DNA of 64,000 bases from CAIXLI01 sp964587125 (GTDB lineage: Bacteria > Pseudomonadota > Alphaproteobacteria > UBA9219), in assembly GCA_964587125.1 (NCBI GenBank), contig CAZPKC010000005.1:1-64000 (forward strand), in the 5' to 3' direction. Below the pieces are notes generated by a model. The model did no database searches. It saw only the letters and a list, made by a program, of their open reading frames with translations, and was not told the origin of the DNA. The position numbers and the translations under genes are program-made. Of this stretch, positions 44,806 to 53,888 are shown piece after piece. How positions within the stretch are numbered: the stretch's first letter is position 1; each line of letters opens with the position of its first letter.

Positions 44806-45110
44806 CCAAAATTCCAAGTCCGGATATCAGACTCGGTTTTGAGTCGCAATAACGAACGGAATTGCCTTCCACGAGAAAGAAATCCATCACCGCGCACATG
44901 CGCGATATCAAATACGGAAAATGGCGCGAATAGGCAAATATTGTCTTGTAGGTTTCAAAAAAACAATCGGCTTTTCCAAAATGAAATTGGATAACTGCCG
45001 CTATATAAATTCCACAAGATATCTATTGTCGAAAGAGCGATATGTAAGATATAAGGCTTTGCTGGCTCCCCGGCCTTCCTGTCCAGACGATCAAGATATA
45101 TACGAACAAA
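44806..45110. other. Intergenic stretch before the first GT41 gene
   Basis: About 300 bases with no supported gene. A short open frame here has no ribosome site or conserved content and runs into the next gene in another frame. No clear terminator or operator is visible. Confidence 0.3.
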
Positions 45111-47276
45111 ATGTTTATCGACGACAAATTGCGCGCGGCAATCGATGCGCAGAAAAACGGACAAAACGAAAAGGCTGAAAAGCTCTTTTGGGATATTTTG
45201 AAAGAGAAGCCTAGGAACGCCGCCGCTTTATTCTACATAGGGATCATTCGTTTTAATTGCGGGGATTTTAAGGCCGCCCTCGATTGCATCCGCAAATCAC
45301 TTGCCATTAACGACAACAATCCTATGGCATATAATTTTCTTGGCCTTGCTCTTACGTCCCTGGGGGAACTGGATCAAGCCGTCGTTTCCTATCGTCAAGC
45401 GATAACCCTTGAGCCGCAAAATCCAGATATCTATAACAACCTAGCTGATGTGATGCTCAGGCAAGGAAATCCTGACGGCGCCATCGAAGCCTGCCGTTTG
45501 GCGATTTGTTACAAACCGGATTATTTTCTCTCTCACTACAATCTTGGCGTTTCGCTTCAGCAACAGAAAAAGATCGACGATGCCTTAGCCGCTTTTAAAC
45601 AAGCCATTTCTCTTCATCCGGTATTTCCAGAAGCCTACTGCAATCTCGGCCTTGCGTTGATGTCACAAGGAAAGAGAGAAGAAGCGGTTGCCGCATACAA
45701 ACAAGCCATCGTCTTTAAGCCCAATTTTCCCGAAGCTTTCAACAACCTCGGCCAACCCCTTAGCGAGTTGGGAAGACAGGAGGAAGCTGTTGCAGCATAC
45801 CGGCAAGCAGTGGCTCTGCGCCCAACATATATCCACGCTTATATCAATCTGGCTATTATACTGCGTAAGCTCGGAAGGTTGACGGAGGCGATAGACGCAT
45901 GCCGCACCGGACTTTCTGTGGTGCCCAACCATGCCGAAGCGCAGATAGAATTGATTGGCCTGCGCCGCCATGTTTGCGATTGGAGCGCCGCCGAGGCCGA
46001 CCTGCGCCAGATGTTTACCTTGATTCAGGGTGTACAGCCCTTTCTCGCAATCTCTTCGCCCACAAGCATGGCGCAACAGTTGTCATGCGCTCAAAGATGG
46101 TCGTCAAAAATTCCCCGTGGCATGCCTTTCACACATAATCACGTCGAACAGGCGGATCGCATACGCATAGGCTATCTATCTTGCGACTTTCATCTTCATG
46201 CGACAGCCTATCTTATGGCGGAATTGTTTGAACAGCACGACCGCTCTCGTTTCGAGATTTTCGGCTACTCTTACGATTTGGACGATAACAGCGATATACG
46301 GCAAAGAATCATCAAGGGTTTTGATCATTTTGTCGATCTTTATTCGGTTTCTGATCATGAGGCCGCCCAACAAATTTATAAGGATAAGATCAATATTCTA
46401 ATTGATCTAAAAGGATATACTCAGGGCGCGCGAACGGAGATTCTTGTCGATAAGCCAGCGCCGGTTCAGGTTAATTATGTCGGCTTTCCCGGCACAATGG
46501 GGGCCGATTTTATCGACTATATTATAGCGGATCCTATTGTCGCTCCCATGAAACATCAGTCGTATTATTCCGAAAAAATTGTGCATCTTCCGTATTGTTA
46601 TCAACCAAACGATACCAAACGCCCAATTTCCGATCTTAAAATAACACGAAGCGAATGCGGATTACCCGAGCATGGTTTTGTTTTTTGTTGTTTTAATAAT
46701 TCCTATAAGATTTCTGTCTCTTTCTTTGATCTGTGGATGCGCCTCCTCAAAGCGGTGCCCCATAGCGTTCTATGGCTGATCTCTACAAACCCAACTGTTG
46801 AAACCAATCTGCGGCGCGAAGCAGCTGCGCGCGGCGTTGAACCTCAACGGTTGATTTTTGCTTCTGCCGTGCAACAACCCTACCACTTGGCACGCCACCG
46901 GCTGGCGGATTTATTTCTTGATACGTTGCCCTATGGCGCCCACACAACTGCAAGCGATGCGCTGTGGGCTGGATTGCCTCTTTTGACATGCACCGGGGAT
47001 ACTTTTGCGGGAAGAGTCGGCACCAGTGTGTTGCTCGCTGTCGGCTTACCGGAGCTTATCACAACATCGCTTGATGAATATGAATCGCGCGCGTTGGAAA
47101 TTGCGACACATCCAGAAATGCTTTCGGAATTGAAGCAAAAGTTGGCTAGGAATTTGCCAACGGCAGCGTTATTCGATATTAGGCGCTATACGCGCGAACT
47201 CGAATCCGCCTTTGTGCGTATTTGGGATACATGGCGATTGGGGAGCCCTCTCCAATCTTTCGTTGTGGATAGGTAA
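45111..47276 (+). CDS. TPR-GT41 (OGT/SPINDLY-like) glycosyltransferase 1
   Basis: The N-terminal 290 residues are about eight TPR units (for example AYNFLGLALTSLGELDQAVVSYRQAI and AYCNLGLALMSQGKREEAVAAYKQAI). A GT41-type catalytic region follows, with RIRIGYLSCDFHLHATAYLM, VQVNYVGFPGTMGADFIDYII and PYGAHTTASDALWAGLPLLT, the conserved blocks of the O-GlcNAc-transferase/HMW1C superfamily. Length 721. Such enzymes glycosylate proteins, and in bacteria adhesins and flagellins are known targets. A Thr-rich protein encoded nearby is a possible acceptor. The sugar cannot be read from sequence. Confidence 0.85.
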   Translation: MFIDDKLRAAIDAQKNGQNEKAEKLFWDILKEKPRNAAALFYIGIIRFNCGDFKAALDCIRKSLAINDNNPMAYNFLGLALTSLGELDQAVVSYRQAITLEPQNPDIYNNLADVMLRQGNPDGAIEACRLAICYKPDYFLSHYNLGVSLQQQKKIDDALAAFKQAISLHPVFPEAYCNLGLALMSQGKREEAVAAYKQAIVFKPNFPEAFNNLGQPLSELGRQEEAVAAYRQAVALRPTYIHAYINLAIILRKLGRLTEAIDACRTGLSVVPNHAEAQIELIGLRRHVCDWSAAEADLRQMFTLIQGVQPFLAISSPTSMAQQLSCAQRWSSKIPRGMPFTHNHVEQADRIRIGYLSCDFHLHATAYLMAELFEQHDRSRFEIFGYSYDLDDNSDIRQRIIKGFDHFVDLYSVSDHEAAQQIYKDKINILIDLKGYTQGARTEILVDKPAPVQVNYVGFPGTMGADFIDYIIADPIVAPMKHQSYYSEKIVHLPYCYQPNDTKRPISDLKITRSECGLPEHGFVFCCFNNSYKISVSFFDLWMRLLKAVPHSVLWLISTNPTVETNLRREAAARGVEPQRLIFASAVQQPYHLARHRLADLFLDTLPYGAHTTASDALWAGLPLLTCTGDTFAGRVGTSVLLAVGLPELITTSLDEYESRALEIATHPEMLSELKQKLARNLPTAALFDIRRYTRELESAFVRIWDTWRLGSPLQSFVVDR

Positions 47277-47294
47277 GTTCGATCGGAGGATAAT

Positions 47295-49427
47295 GTGGCC
47301 AGTAGTACATATTTGACCGCGATGGAGCGGATTAGAAAAGGCGATTTCAAGGTCATTGACCTATTCGGAATCGTTGATGAAATCATGAAAGTGGACGGCA
47401 AGGATTCTGTCGTCGCCTTGTATAAGTCATGGATTGAGAACAATTCAAACGATCCTTTGCTTTTTGCTGTCTTGTATAATGCCGGAACGGTCTATACCTC
47501 CGCCGGGCTTTTCAACGACGCGCAAGAAAGTTTTGAAAAATCAATCGCACTTAATCCAGATTTTGCACAGTCCCACATTAACTTGGGAACTTTATATGAG
47601 AAAAAAGGGCAATTGGATTTAGCGGTCGCAGAGTGGACCGCCGTGTTTAATAGACCGGGTGCCATTACAGGGACCAATATTCTCTACAAAACAATCGCGC
47701 TAAATCAGACTGCGCGCATTTTGGAAGCCAACAACAGGTGCGAGGCAGCGGAAATTTGCCTCCAACAAAGTCTAGAAATTCGCCCTTCACAACTTGATGT
47801 CGCCCAGCATTACATCACCGTGCGGATGCGCGAATGCAAATGGCCTGTAATTGAACCAAGCGAACATATCTCTCGCGATGTACTGATGAAGGGAATTTCC
47901 CCTCTTTCCGTAGCCGCATATACAGATGACCCAATGCTTCAATTGGCCACCAGCTTTTATTACAACATGCGTGATCTTGGCACGCCTCAATCGGACACGG
48001 TTGTGTCTTATAACGGATCAAGTAACAATTGTAAGACGGACGCGCCCCTGCGTATCGGCTATCTGTCTTCCGATTTGCGCGCACATGCAATCGGAATGTT
48101 AACCTCGGAAATTTTCGAATTGCATAATCGTCAAAAGGTTGAAATTTTTGCCTATTACTGCGGTATTTCCAAAAGCGATGCAATCATGGAAAGAATTAAG
48201 AAAAACGTCGATCATTGGATTCCCATTCAGGATATGGATGACGAAACGGCGGCGCGGCGGATCAATGATGACGGCATCCAAATCTTAATCGATGTGAACG
48301 GCTATACGGGGGGCATGCGCATGAAACTTCTCGCAATGCGTCCCGCGCCCATTATTGTTAACTGGCTGGGATTCCCCGGCACTATGGGAAGTCCTTATCA
48401 TCATTATATCATTGCCGACGAGTGGATTATTCCTCCGGAGTACGATATTTACTATTCCGAAAAAGTCATGCGCTTGCCCTGCTATCAACCCAATGACCGC
48501 AAGCGCTCTGCTGCAGAAAAAAAGCCAACGCGGAAGGAAGCTAATTTGCCTGAAAATGCGCTGGTTTATTGCTGTTTTAACGGCGCACAGAAAATTTCTC
48601 AGTTCACCTTTGAACGATGGATGACAATACTCAGCCGCGTCGAGGGCAGTGTTTTATGGCTACTGGGCGCCACCGAAACCTCAAGAAACCGTTTGAGGTC
48701 AATTGCCCAAGCGCGTGGCATATTACCAGACCGGATTATTTTTGCCGAACAAATTAATCATGTGGATCATCTCGCCCGTATTCCTCTGGCCGATTTGTTC
48801 TTGGATACGCATCCTTATGGCGCCCATACGACGGCGTCCGACGCTTTGTGGATGGGCGTGCCGATCCTAACGCTTAGCGGACGTTCTTTCGCGTCCCGTG
48901 TTTGCGGAAGCCTTGTTCGTGCGGCAGGCTTCCCCGATCTGGTTTGCACCACGCCGGAGGAATACGTTGATCGCGCCGTCGCTTTGGGGCGCGACAGAGA
49001 AGCCTTGCGTCACTATCGCGCAAAACTCGCCGCCACGCGCGATAGTTGCGTTTTGTTCGATACGCCGCTGCTCGTTAGAAGCCTCGAAAGACTTTATGAG
49101 ACTATGTGGAAAGACTTCAAAAATGGGCGTTTGCCTCAGCCAGATCTCAGAAATCTCGATGTTTATCTTGAAATCGGCATCCAGAACGACTGCGATAAGG
49201 TTGAAGTTTTATCGATTCAGGATTACACATCTTGGTGGCAGACGCGCCTCTCGCAACGTGACGCCGTCCGTCCTTTTTATCCCGACGATAGATTCTGGAC
49301 GGAGAAAATTGCGCGCCGATATAGAAAAAAGGCGGTAAAAGAAGATGGTAAAACGCGTTTTAGTTACTGGCGGGGCGGGCTTTCTCGGATCGCATCTTTG
49401 CGAAAAGCTGCTGCAAAGAGGCGATGA
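47295..49427 (+). CDS. TPR-GT41 (OGT-like) glycosyltransferase 2
   Basis: A second enzyme of the same type, 710 residues. It starts at a GTG at 47295 preceded by GGAGGA; an ATG at 47322 is an alternative. It has fewer TPR units (about three, residues 50-150) and a GT41 region with RIGYLSSDLRAHAIGML, IVNWLGFPGTMGSPYHHYIIADEW and PYGAHTTASDALWMGVPILTLSG. It begins 18 bases after the first GT41 gene. Its last 83 bases overlap the UDP-xylose synthase gene in another frame, an unusually long overlap; the C-terminal 27 residues are therefore not conserved and may be a read-on tail. Confidence 0.8.
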   Translation: MASSTYLTAMERIRKGDFKVIDLFGIVDEIMKVDGKDSVVALYKSWIENNSNDPLLFAVLYNAGTVYTSAGLFNDAQESFEKSIALNPDFAQSHINLGTLYEKKGQLDLAVAEWTAVFNRPGAITGTNILYKTIALNQTARILEANNRCEAAEICLQQSLEIRPSQLDVAQHYITVRMRECKWPVIEPSEHISRDVLMKGISPLSVAAYTDDPMLQLATSFYYNMRDLGTPQSDTVVSYNGSSNNCKTDAPLRIGYLSSDLRAHAIGMLTSEIFELHNRQKVEIFAYYCGISKSDAIMERIKKNVDHWIPIQDMDDETAARRINDDGIQILIDVNGYTGGMRMKLLAMRPAPIIVNWLGFPGTMGSPYHHYIIADEWIIPPEYDIYYSEKVMRLPCYQPNDRKRSAAEKKPTRKEANLPENALVYCCFNGAQKISQFTFERWMTILSRVEGSVLWLLGATETSRNRLRSIAQARGILPDRIIFAEQINHVDHLARIPLADLFLDTHPYGAHTTASDALWMGVPILTLSGRSFASRVCGSLVRAAGFPDLVCTTPEEYVDRAVALGRDREALRHYRAKLAATRDSCVLFDTPLLVRSLERLYETMWKDFKNGRLPQPDLRNLDVYLEIGIQNDCDKVEVLSIQDYTSWWQTRLSQRDAVRPFYPDDRFWTEKIARRYRKKAVKEDGKTRFSYWRGGLSRIASLRKAAAKRR

Positions 49428-50397
49428 GGTTCTTTGCGTCGATAATTTTTTTACCGGACAGAAGCGTAATATTGCGCCTTTGTTAACGCATGAGCGTTTT
49501 GAGTTTTTGCGTCACGATATAACTTTCCCCCTCTATATCGAAATCGATGAGATTTATAATCTGGCTTGCCCCGCTAGTCCCGTTCATTATCAATTCGATC
49601 CCGTACAAACGACGAAAACCAGCGTTCTGGGGGCTATCAATATGCTGGGACTCGCCAAACGCACAAAAGCCAAAATTCTGCAGGCTTCGACCAGCGAAGT
49701 CTATGGCGATCCCGAAATTCATCCGCAAGTTGAATCATACTGGGGCCGCGTTAACCCCATCGGAATACGAAGTTGTTACGATGAAGGCAAACGTTGCGCC
49801 GAGACTCTTTTCTTCGATTATAGAAGGCAGCACAATCTTAAAATAAAAGTTGTGCGTATTTTTAACACCTACGGTCCCCGCATGCGCCCCGACGACGGGC
49901 GGGTTATCAGTAATTTTATCATTCAGGCCTTACGCGGCAAAGACCTTACCATCTATGGCGATGGCGAGCAGACGCGGAGTTTTTGCTATGTCGACGACCT
50001 GATCGATGGCCTGATTTCCACCATGAACACCGCTGACGATTTTACCGGTCCGGTCAATATCGGCAATCCTGGAGAATTCTCAATGCTCGCCCTCGCCGAA
50101 CAGATTTTGGAATTGACTAAATCCAAAAGTAAAATTCAATTTGTCCCGTTGCCCGCCGACGATCCACGCCAAAGAAAGCCGGATATTTCCTTGGCGCACG
50201 AAAAGTTAAATTGGAAACCCACCGTACGTCTGCGCGAAGGGCTCATAAGAACGATCGATTATTTCAAGCACTCTTCCAAGCCACACGCGGACAATCTCGC
50301 CCTCATAGCCGAGACTTTCAACGAGCCCGCGCCCGAATACGGGAAAGACAGCGCAGAAACCTACGCATCGCCAAAGTCTCGGCGCGCTGGCAAGTGA
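49345..50397 (+). CDS. UDP-glucuronate decarboxylase (UDP-xylose synthase)
   Basis: Extended SDR enzyme that converts UDP-glucuronate to UDP-xylose. The N-terminus VLVTGGAGFLGSHLCEKL, the catalytic Ser/Thr of ASTSEVYGDPEIHPQ, the Tyr-x-x-x-Lys pair in CYDEGKR and the YGPRMRPDDGRVISNFI region fit the UXS family closely. Length 350. The start at 49345 has the conserved MVKRVLVTGG immediately after it, so it is firm despite the overlap with the preceding gene. Its product could be a donor for the nearby transferases (inference). Confidence 0.9.
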   Translation: MVKRVLVTGGAGFLGSHLCEKLLQRGDEVLCVDNFFTGQKRNIAPLLTHERFEFLRHDITFPLYIEIDEIYNLACPASPVHYQFDPVQTTKTSVLGAINMLGLAKRTKAKILQASTSEVYGDPEIHPQVESYWGRVNPIGIRSCYDEGKRCAETLFFDYRRQHNLKIKVVRIFNTYGPRMRPDDGRVISNFIIQALRGKDLTIYGDGEQTRSFCYVDDLIDGLISTMNTADDFTGPVNIGNPGEFSMLALAEQILELTKSKSKIQFVPLPADDPRQRKPDISLAHEKLNWKPTVRLREGLIRTIDYFKHSSKPHADNLALIAETFNEPAPEYGKDSAETYASPKSRRAGK

Positions 50398-50459
50398 TCG
50401 CGTCTGGAGATGAGTTCATTTAATTGGTGATTTCGCCATCGCTCTTTTTCAAAAAGCTA

Positions 50460-50669
50460 TTAGCGGCGCGCAAACCCGGCATAGCGAAGGTTTTCCATAT
50501 ATTCCGGCTGTTCCACCAATTCCGAGGGGATTAGACCTCCGGCTGTCGCATTGCCAAGCTCTTTCTCGGCGCGACGTAAAATGGGCGTTGCGTCGCTCGG
50601 ATATTGTAATGCGTCGCTAACGAGGCCACACAGGGCGATATAGGTTGCTGGCGAAAGTTCTACTAACAC
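50460..50669 (-). CDS. Small hypothetical protein
   Basis: I do not recognise this 69-residue protein. It starts at a GTG at 50669 with AAGGAAAT upstream. It is amphipathic and helical in the first half (LVELSPATYIALCGLVSDALQ) and has a Pro/Glu-rich second half, with no membrane segment. Whether it is real is uncertain. Confidence 0.4.
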   Translation of the reverse strand: MLVELSPATYIALCGLVSDALQYPSDATPILRRAEKELGNATAGGLIPSELVEQPEYMENLRYAGFARR

Positions 50670-50932
50670 AGTTCTTATTTCCTTTTTATTCTTGTCCCCT
50701 AGACTTCTAGAGGTCTTTTCTTAAGGGAACCTTACCCCCAAATCCCGAAAGCCGAAAAACTTTCATGACAATAATTTTAAAAAAAAGAGCATGAAAGTAA
50801 TTAAACTACCCATATATGGTAAGTTATAGCCATATAAGGGTAATATATTGGTTGTCTTTTCGGGTTTTCTCTTCGTTTAGGAAGCCCTTGGATTGATCAT
50901 TGGCTTCACGTGGTTAGCCTCTATAGAAATAT
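50670..50932. promoter_or_regulatory. Intergenic stem-loop cluster
   Basis: This 263-base AT-rich stretch carries three inverted repeats: an AGACTTCTAGAGGTCT hairpin with a following TTTTCTT (50701-50716), a pair ACTTTCATG/CATGAAAGT (50759-50767 and 50790-50798), and TACCCATATATGG/CCATATAAGGGTA (50807-50819 and 50830-50842, 12 of 13 matching). It separates the 3' end of the WcaI-type gene from the small gene and may hold terminator and operator elements. Confidence 0.4.
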
Positions 50933-52156
50933 TTAGTGACGTTCATTTTCCAAAAGCGTTTCGAATTTTGAAAGAATCCCGTCTTTGCTCCATTCTTCCT
51001 GAGCGCGTCGGCGGCCAACTATTCCCATTTGAATTCTTAGCTCTTTATCGTTTGCCAGCCTCAAAATGGCGCCGACAAACGCATCGACATCATCCGGTTT
51101 GACTGCCAAGCCACACCCTTGAATTGCGTCGAATATTTGCGTGTTCGGTTCGGCTCCTGCAACGATAGGTCTTCCACTAGCTAATATATTGCCAAGTTTA
51201 GATGGCATCACCAAATCGGCCGCTTCAGCTTTTTGCGGCAATAAATGTATATCGGCGGCAAGCATTAAATGAATAAAATCCTGTAAAGGCTGCACTGGCA
51301 GAAATATAATGTTTTTCAATTCTTCGGCTTTGGCGACAAGATCATCGCGTCCCGCGCCATCGCCTGAAATTATAAACCGGATACGAGAAACATCCTGTAA
51401 CCGTCGCGCGGCTTCGACAATGACTTCTAATCCCTGTTTGCGGCCAAGATTGCCGGAATAAACGGCCAGAACCGTTTCAGAATTGGCGCCAAGACGATCG
51501 CGCCATTTGCCGCTCTCCTGAACCGGATCAAAATCGCCGACACCTGCCCAGTTAGGCAAAAGAAAAACCCGATCTCGATGAACTCCTTTAGCAAGGAGCC
51601 TGTCGCGCATCCGCGGCGATATGCTGCTGACCGTCGAAAAACTCCGCAGTAAAATCCGCTCGACCTTCAAAGCCGCTCGAAACAACCAATCTCTCTTCAA
51701 AAGCCCTAAATTAAACGCCGCATCAACTTCAAAATCCTGCACGTGAAGATGCGTTGGAATACCCATCGCCTTTCCCGCCAATAAAACCGTCGGCGCGGCC
51801 ATTAAAGGGGGCGCCGTAATCTCGACAACATCGGGACGCCATGTCAAAGCTTGCCACAAAATAACCGGCAGCGACGTCCCCGCGAAGGAAAGAAGATGGA
51901 TAAGCCGCAAGGTTCCGCTTGGAACGGAGGGAACGTAAAGAGGCACGCGATAGATGCGAATTCCCTCAATTTCTTCGATTTTATAACGACACGCGCTATA
52001 CCCCTCGCCGATTTTCCACTCGGGATAATAAGGAGGTGCGGCGATGGCACGGACTTGATGCCCATGCGCCGTCAACCAAGCAGCCATCTCCCCCTGAAAT
52101 TTGCCAATTCCCGTTTGTTCGGGAGCATAATTTAAAGAGACGAGAAGAATTTTCAT
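50933..52156 (-). CDS. WcaI-type GT4 glycosyltransferase
   Basis: GT-B glycosyltransferase of the WcaI (colanic-acid fucosyltransferase-like) group. The N-terminal KILLVSLNYAPEQTGIGKFQGEMAAWLTAHGHQVRAIAAPPYYPEW and the C-terminal FLPVQPLQDFIHLMLAADIHLLPQK and MPSKLGNILASGRPIVAG segments are characteristic. Length 407 is right. It is divergent from the exosortase gene by 109 bases. Confidence 0.85.
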   Translation of the reverse strand: MKILLVSLNYAPEQTGIGKFQGEMAAWLTAHGHQVRAIAAPPYYPEWKIGEGYSACRYKIEEIEGIRIYRVPLYVPSVPSGTLRLIHLLSFAGTSLPVILWQALTWRPDVVEITAPPLMAAPTVLLAGKAMGIPTHLHVQDFEVDAAFNLGLLKRDWLFRAALKVERILLRSFSTVSSISPRMRDRLLAKGVHRDRVFLLPNWAGVGDFDPVQESGKWRDRLGANSETVLAVYSGNLGRKQGLEVIVEAARRLQDVSRIRFIISGDGAGRDDLVAKAEELKNIIFLPVQPLQDFIHLMLAADIHLLPQKAEAADLVMPSKLGNILASGRPIVAGAEPNTQIFDAIQGCGLAVKPDDVDAFVGAILRLANDKELRIQMGIVGRRRAQEEWSKDGILSKFETLLENERH

Positions 52157-52265
52157 TTTGAGAAAAGCCCTTGTCTACACTTCCGCTAATGTGGCAGGCA
52201 ATGACGCCTTGCGCAAGAATTATATGAGAATTAAGGGTTGATCTGACGGCTTCTAAGGCGGCATA

Positions 52266-53888
52266 ATGGCTGGAAAATCGGGCCGGAAGATAGGCAAAAA
52301 TATGGAACATATTCGGACGCGCGCTTTTACCTTAAAAAGCTCGACCTTTCTTTTTTTGATTTTCGTTTTCGCCGTTACGTTTATCTTCCGAGACGCAAGC
52401 AAGGCTATTATACAAAGCTGGTCGCAGGAGGAATACAGCCACGGCTATCTGATCCCCCCGCTTGCGCTGCTCTTGCTTCTTAATAAAATCGCCGATGCCA
52501 AAATTGAGCCACAAACCTCTTGGCTCGGATTTTTTATTATCTTTGCGAGCGTTGCCGCAGCATTTTTCTTTCAGTTTACGGGCATCACCCATCTTCTTCC
52601 CATTCTCTATGTCATTTCCATAATCGGACTTGTAACTTTATTCCTTGGCAAAAAAGCGATAGGCCCTTTGGCCGGGCCGTTGATTTTATTGTTTTTCGCC
52701 GTGCCGCTTCCGAAGTTTTTCTACTACGGTTTGTCGTCGCATATGCAGATGGTTTCCACGTCGTTGGGGGTCTTTTTCCTCAATCTGCTTGACGTTCCCG
52801 TTTTACAAGACGGAAACATCATCGACCTTGGAGGATATAAGCTGAACGTCGTCGAGGCATGCAGCGGCGTGCGTTATTTGTTCCCGCTTCTCAGTCTGAG
52901 TTTTCTTTTAGCCTATATGTATCGCGCGCCCTTCTGGAAACGCGCCGTTTTATTCGTCTCGGCGATCCCCTTCGCTATCTTACTGAACGGCGCAAGAATC
53001 GCGCTGGTCGGCGTGACGGTCGATCGATGGGGCCAGAAAATGGCGGAAGGTTTTATCCATGATTTCGAAGGTTTTGTTATTTTTCTCATCGGCTTTCTTC
53101 TTCTGTTGCTGGAAATCAGGGTTTTGCAAACGGTGGGAGCAAAAGGCGCGCTGCAATTTGACGCCCTGCGGATTTCTTCCCCGAAAAGTCTTCCCCATCC
53201 GGCAACGGGCGGGCCAAGCACGACTTGCGCTTTTTTCCTTATGATAGCAGTTGCCATAAGCGCAGTTCTTCCGACCTTTTTGCCGCGTTATCTGACCCCC
53301 GTTTATTTAAGCCAACCGTTCAGCGCCTTTCCGCTCCGGATCGGCGGATGGGCCGGGCAATTCGGGAAAAGCCTCGACAAAAAATCGCTCGATCTTCTGG
53401 GAACGAACGATTACCTGCTGGCCGACTTTGCAAAACCCGCCGCGACGCCCGTGGATATATACGTCCTCTATTTCCCGCAAGAAGACAGCACCAGCAACGA
53501 AGCCGTGCATACGCCGACCGTTTGCATTCCAGGCGGGGGCTGGACGGTCGAAACTCAGGCGATAAAAACGATTCCCGTAAACGATCCCTCCGCTCTGCAA
53601 GCGCAACCCCTTACCGTCAACGAGCTGCTGATTTCAAAAGATTCCGCGCGGGAGGTTGTCTATTATTGGTACGCGCAAAGCAACTATTCTTCCGCCAATG
53701 TCGCTTCCGCAAGGCTTCATACTCTTATGAATAGCCTGACCCAAGGCCACACCAACGGCGCGCTGCTGCGCTTTATCACCTCCATAGAGCGCGGAGAAAC
53801 GGAAAAAGACGCCGAAACCCGCCTGAACGCGTTTGCGAGTGAAAGCCTGCCGACGCTGCATACATATATGTTCGGGAGCAAAAACTAA
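52266..53888 (+). CDS. Exosortase fused to an EpsI domain (XrtD-like)
   Basis: Multi-span transpeptidase-type protease that processes proteins bearing a PEP-CTERM-like tail. The catalytic triad is in place: Cys199 (EACSGVR), Arg244 (NGARI) and His265 (IHDFEG). The first 295 residues carry about eight membrane segments. The rest, from about residue 310, is the EpsI/DUF3485 domain with RIGGWAGQF, LLGTNDYLLADF and HTPTVCIPGGGW. This fused architecture is that of the exosortase D group that acts on VPLPA-CTERM-type tails. No protein with such a tail is seen in this window. It starts an exopolysaccharide gene group. Confidence 0.9.
   Translation: MAGKSGRKIGKNMEHIRTRAFTLKSSTFLFLIFVFAVTFIFRDASKAIIQSWSQEEYSHGYLIPPLALLLLLNKIADAKIEPQTSWLGFFIIFASVAAAFFFQFTGITHLLPILYVISIIGLVTLFLGKKAIGPLAGPLILLFFAVPLPKFFYYGLSSHMQMVSTSLGVFFLNLLDVPVLQDGNIIDLGGYKLNVVEACSGVRYLFPLLSLSFLLAYMYRAPFWKRAVLFVSAIPFAILLNGARIALVGVTVDRWGQKMAEGFIHDFEGFVIFLIGFLLLLLEIRVLQTVGAKGALQFDALRISSPKSLPHPATGGPSTTCAFFLMIAVAISAVLPTFLPRYLTPVYLSQPFSAFPLRIGGWAGQFGKSLDKKSLDLLGTNDYLLADFAKPAATPVDIYVLYFPQEDSTSNEAVHTPTVCIPGGGWTVETQAIKTIPVNDPSALQAQPLTVNELLISKDSAREVVYYWYAQSNYSSANVASARLHTLMNSLTQGHTNGALLRFITSIERGETEKDAETRLNAFASESLPTLHTYMFGSKN

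Noticed and set aside
44921..45178. Plus-strand open frame of 85 codons before the first GT41 gene
   Set aside because: No ribosome site, no recognisable content, and it runs on into the GT41 gene in a different frame.
49345..49427. Frameshift joining GT41 and the UDP-xylose synthase into one fused gene
   Set aside because: The synthase begins with its own complete conserved N-terminus, so these are two genes; only the GT41 end is in doubt.
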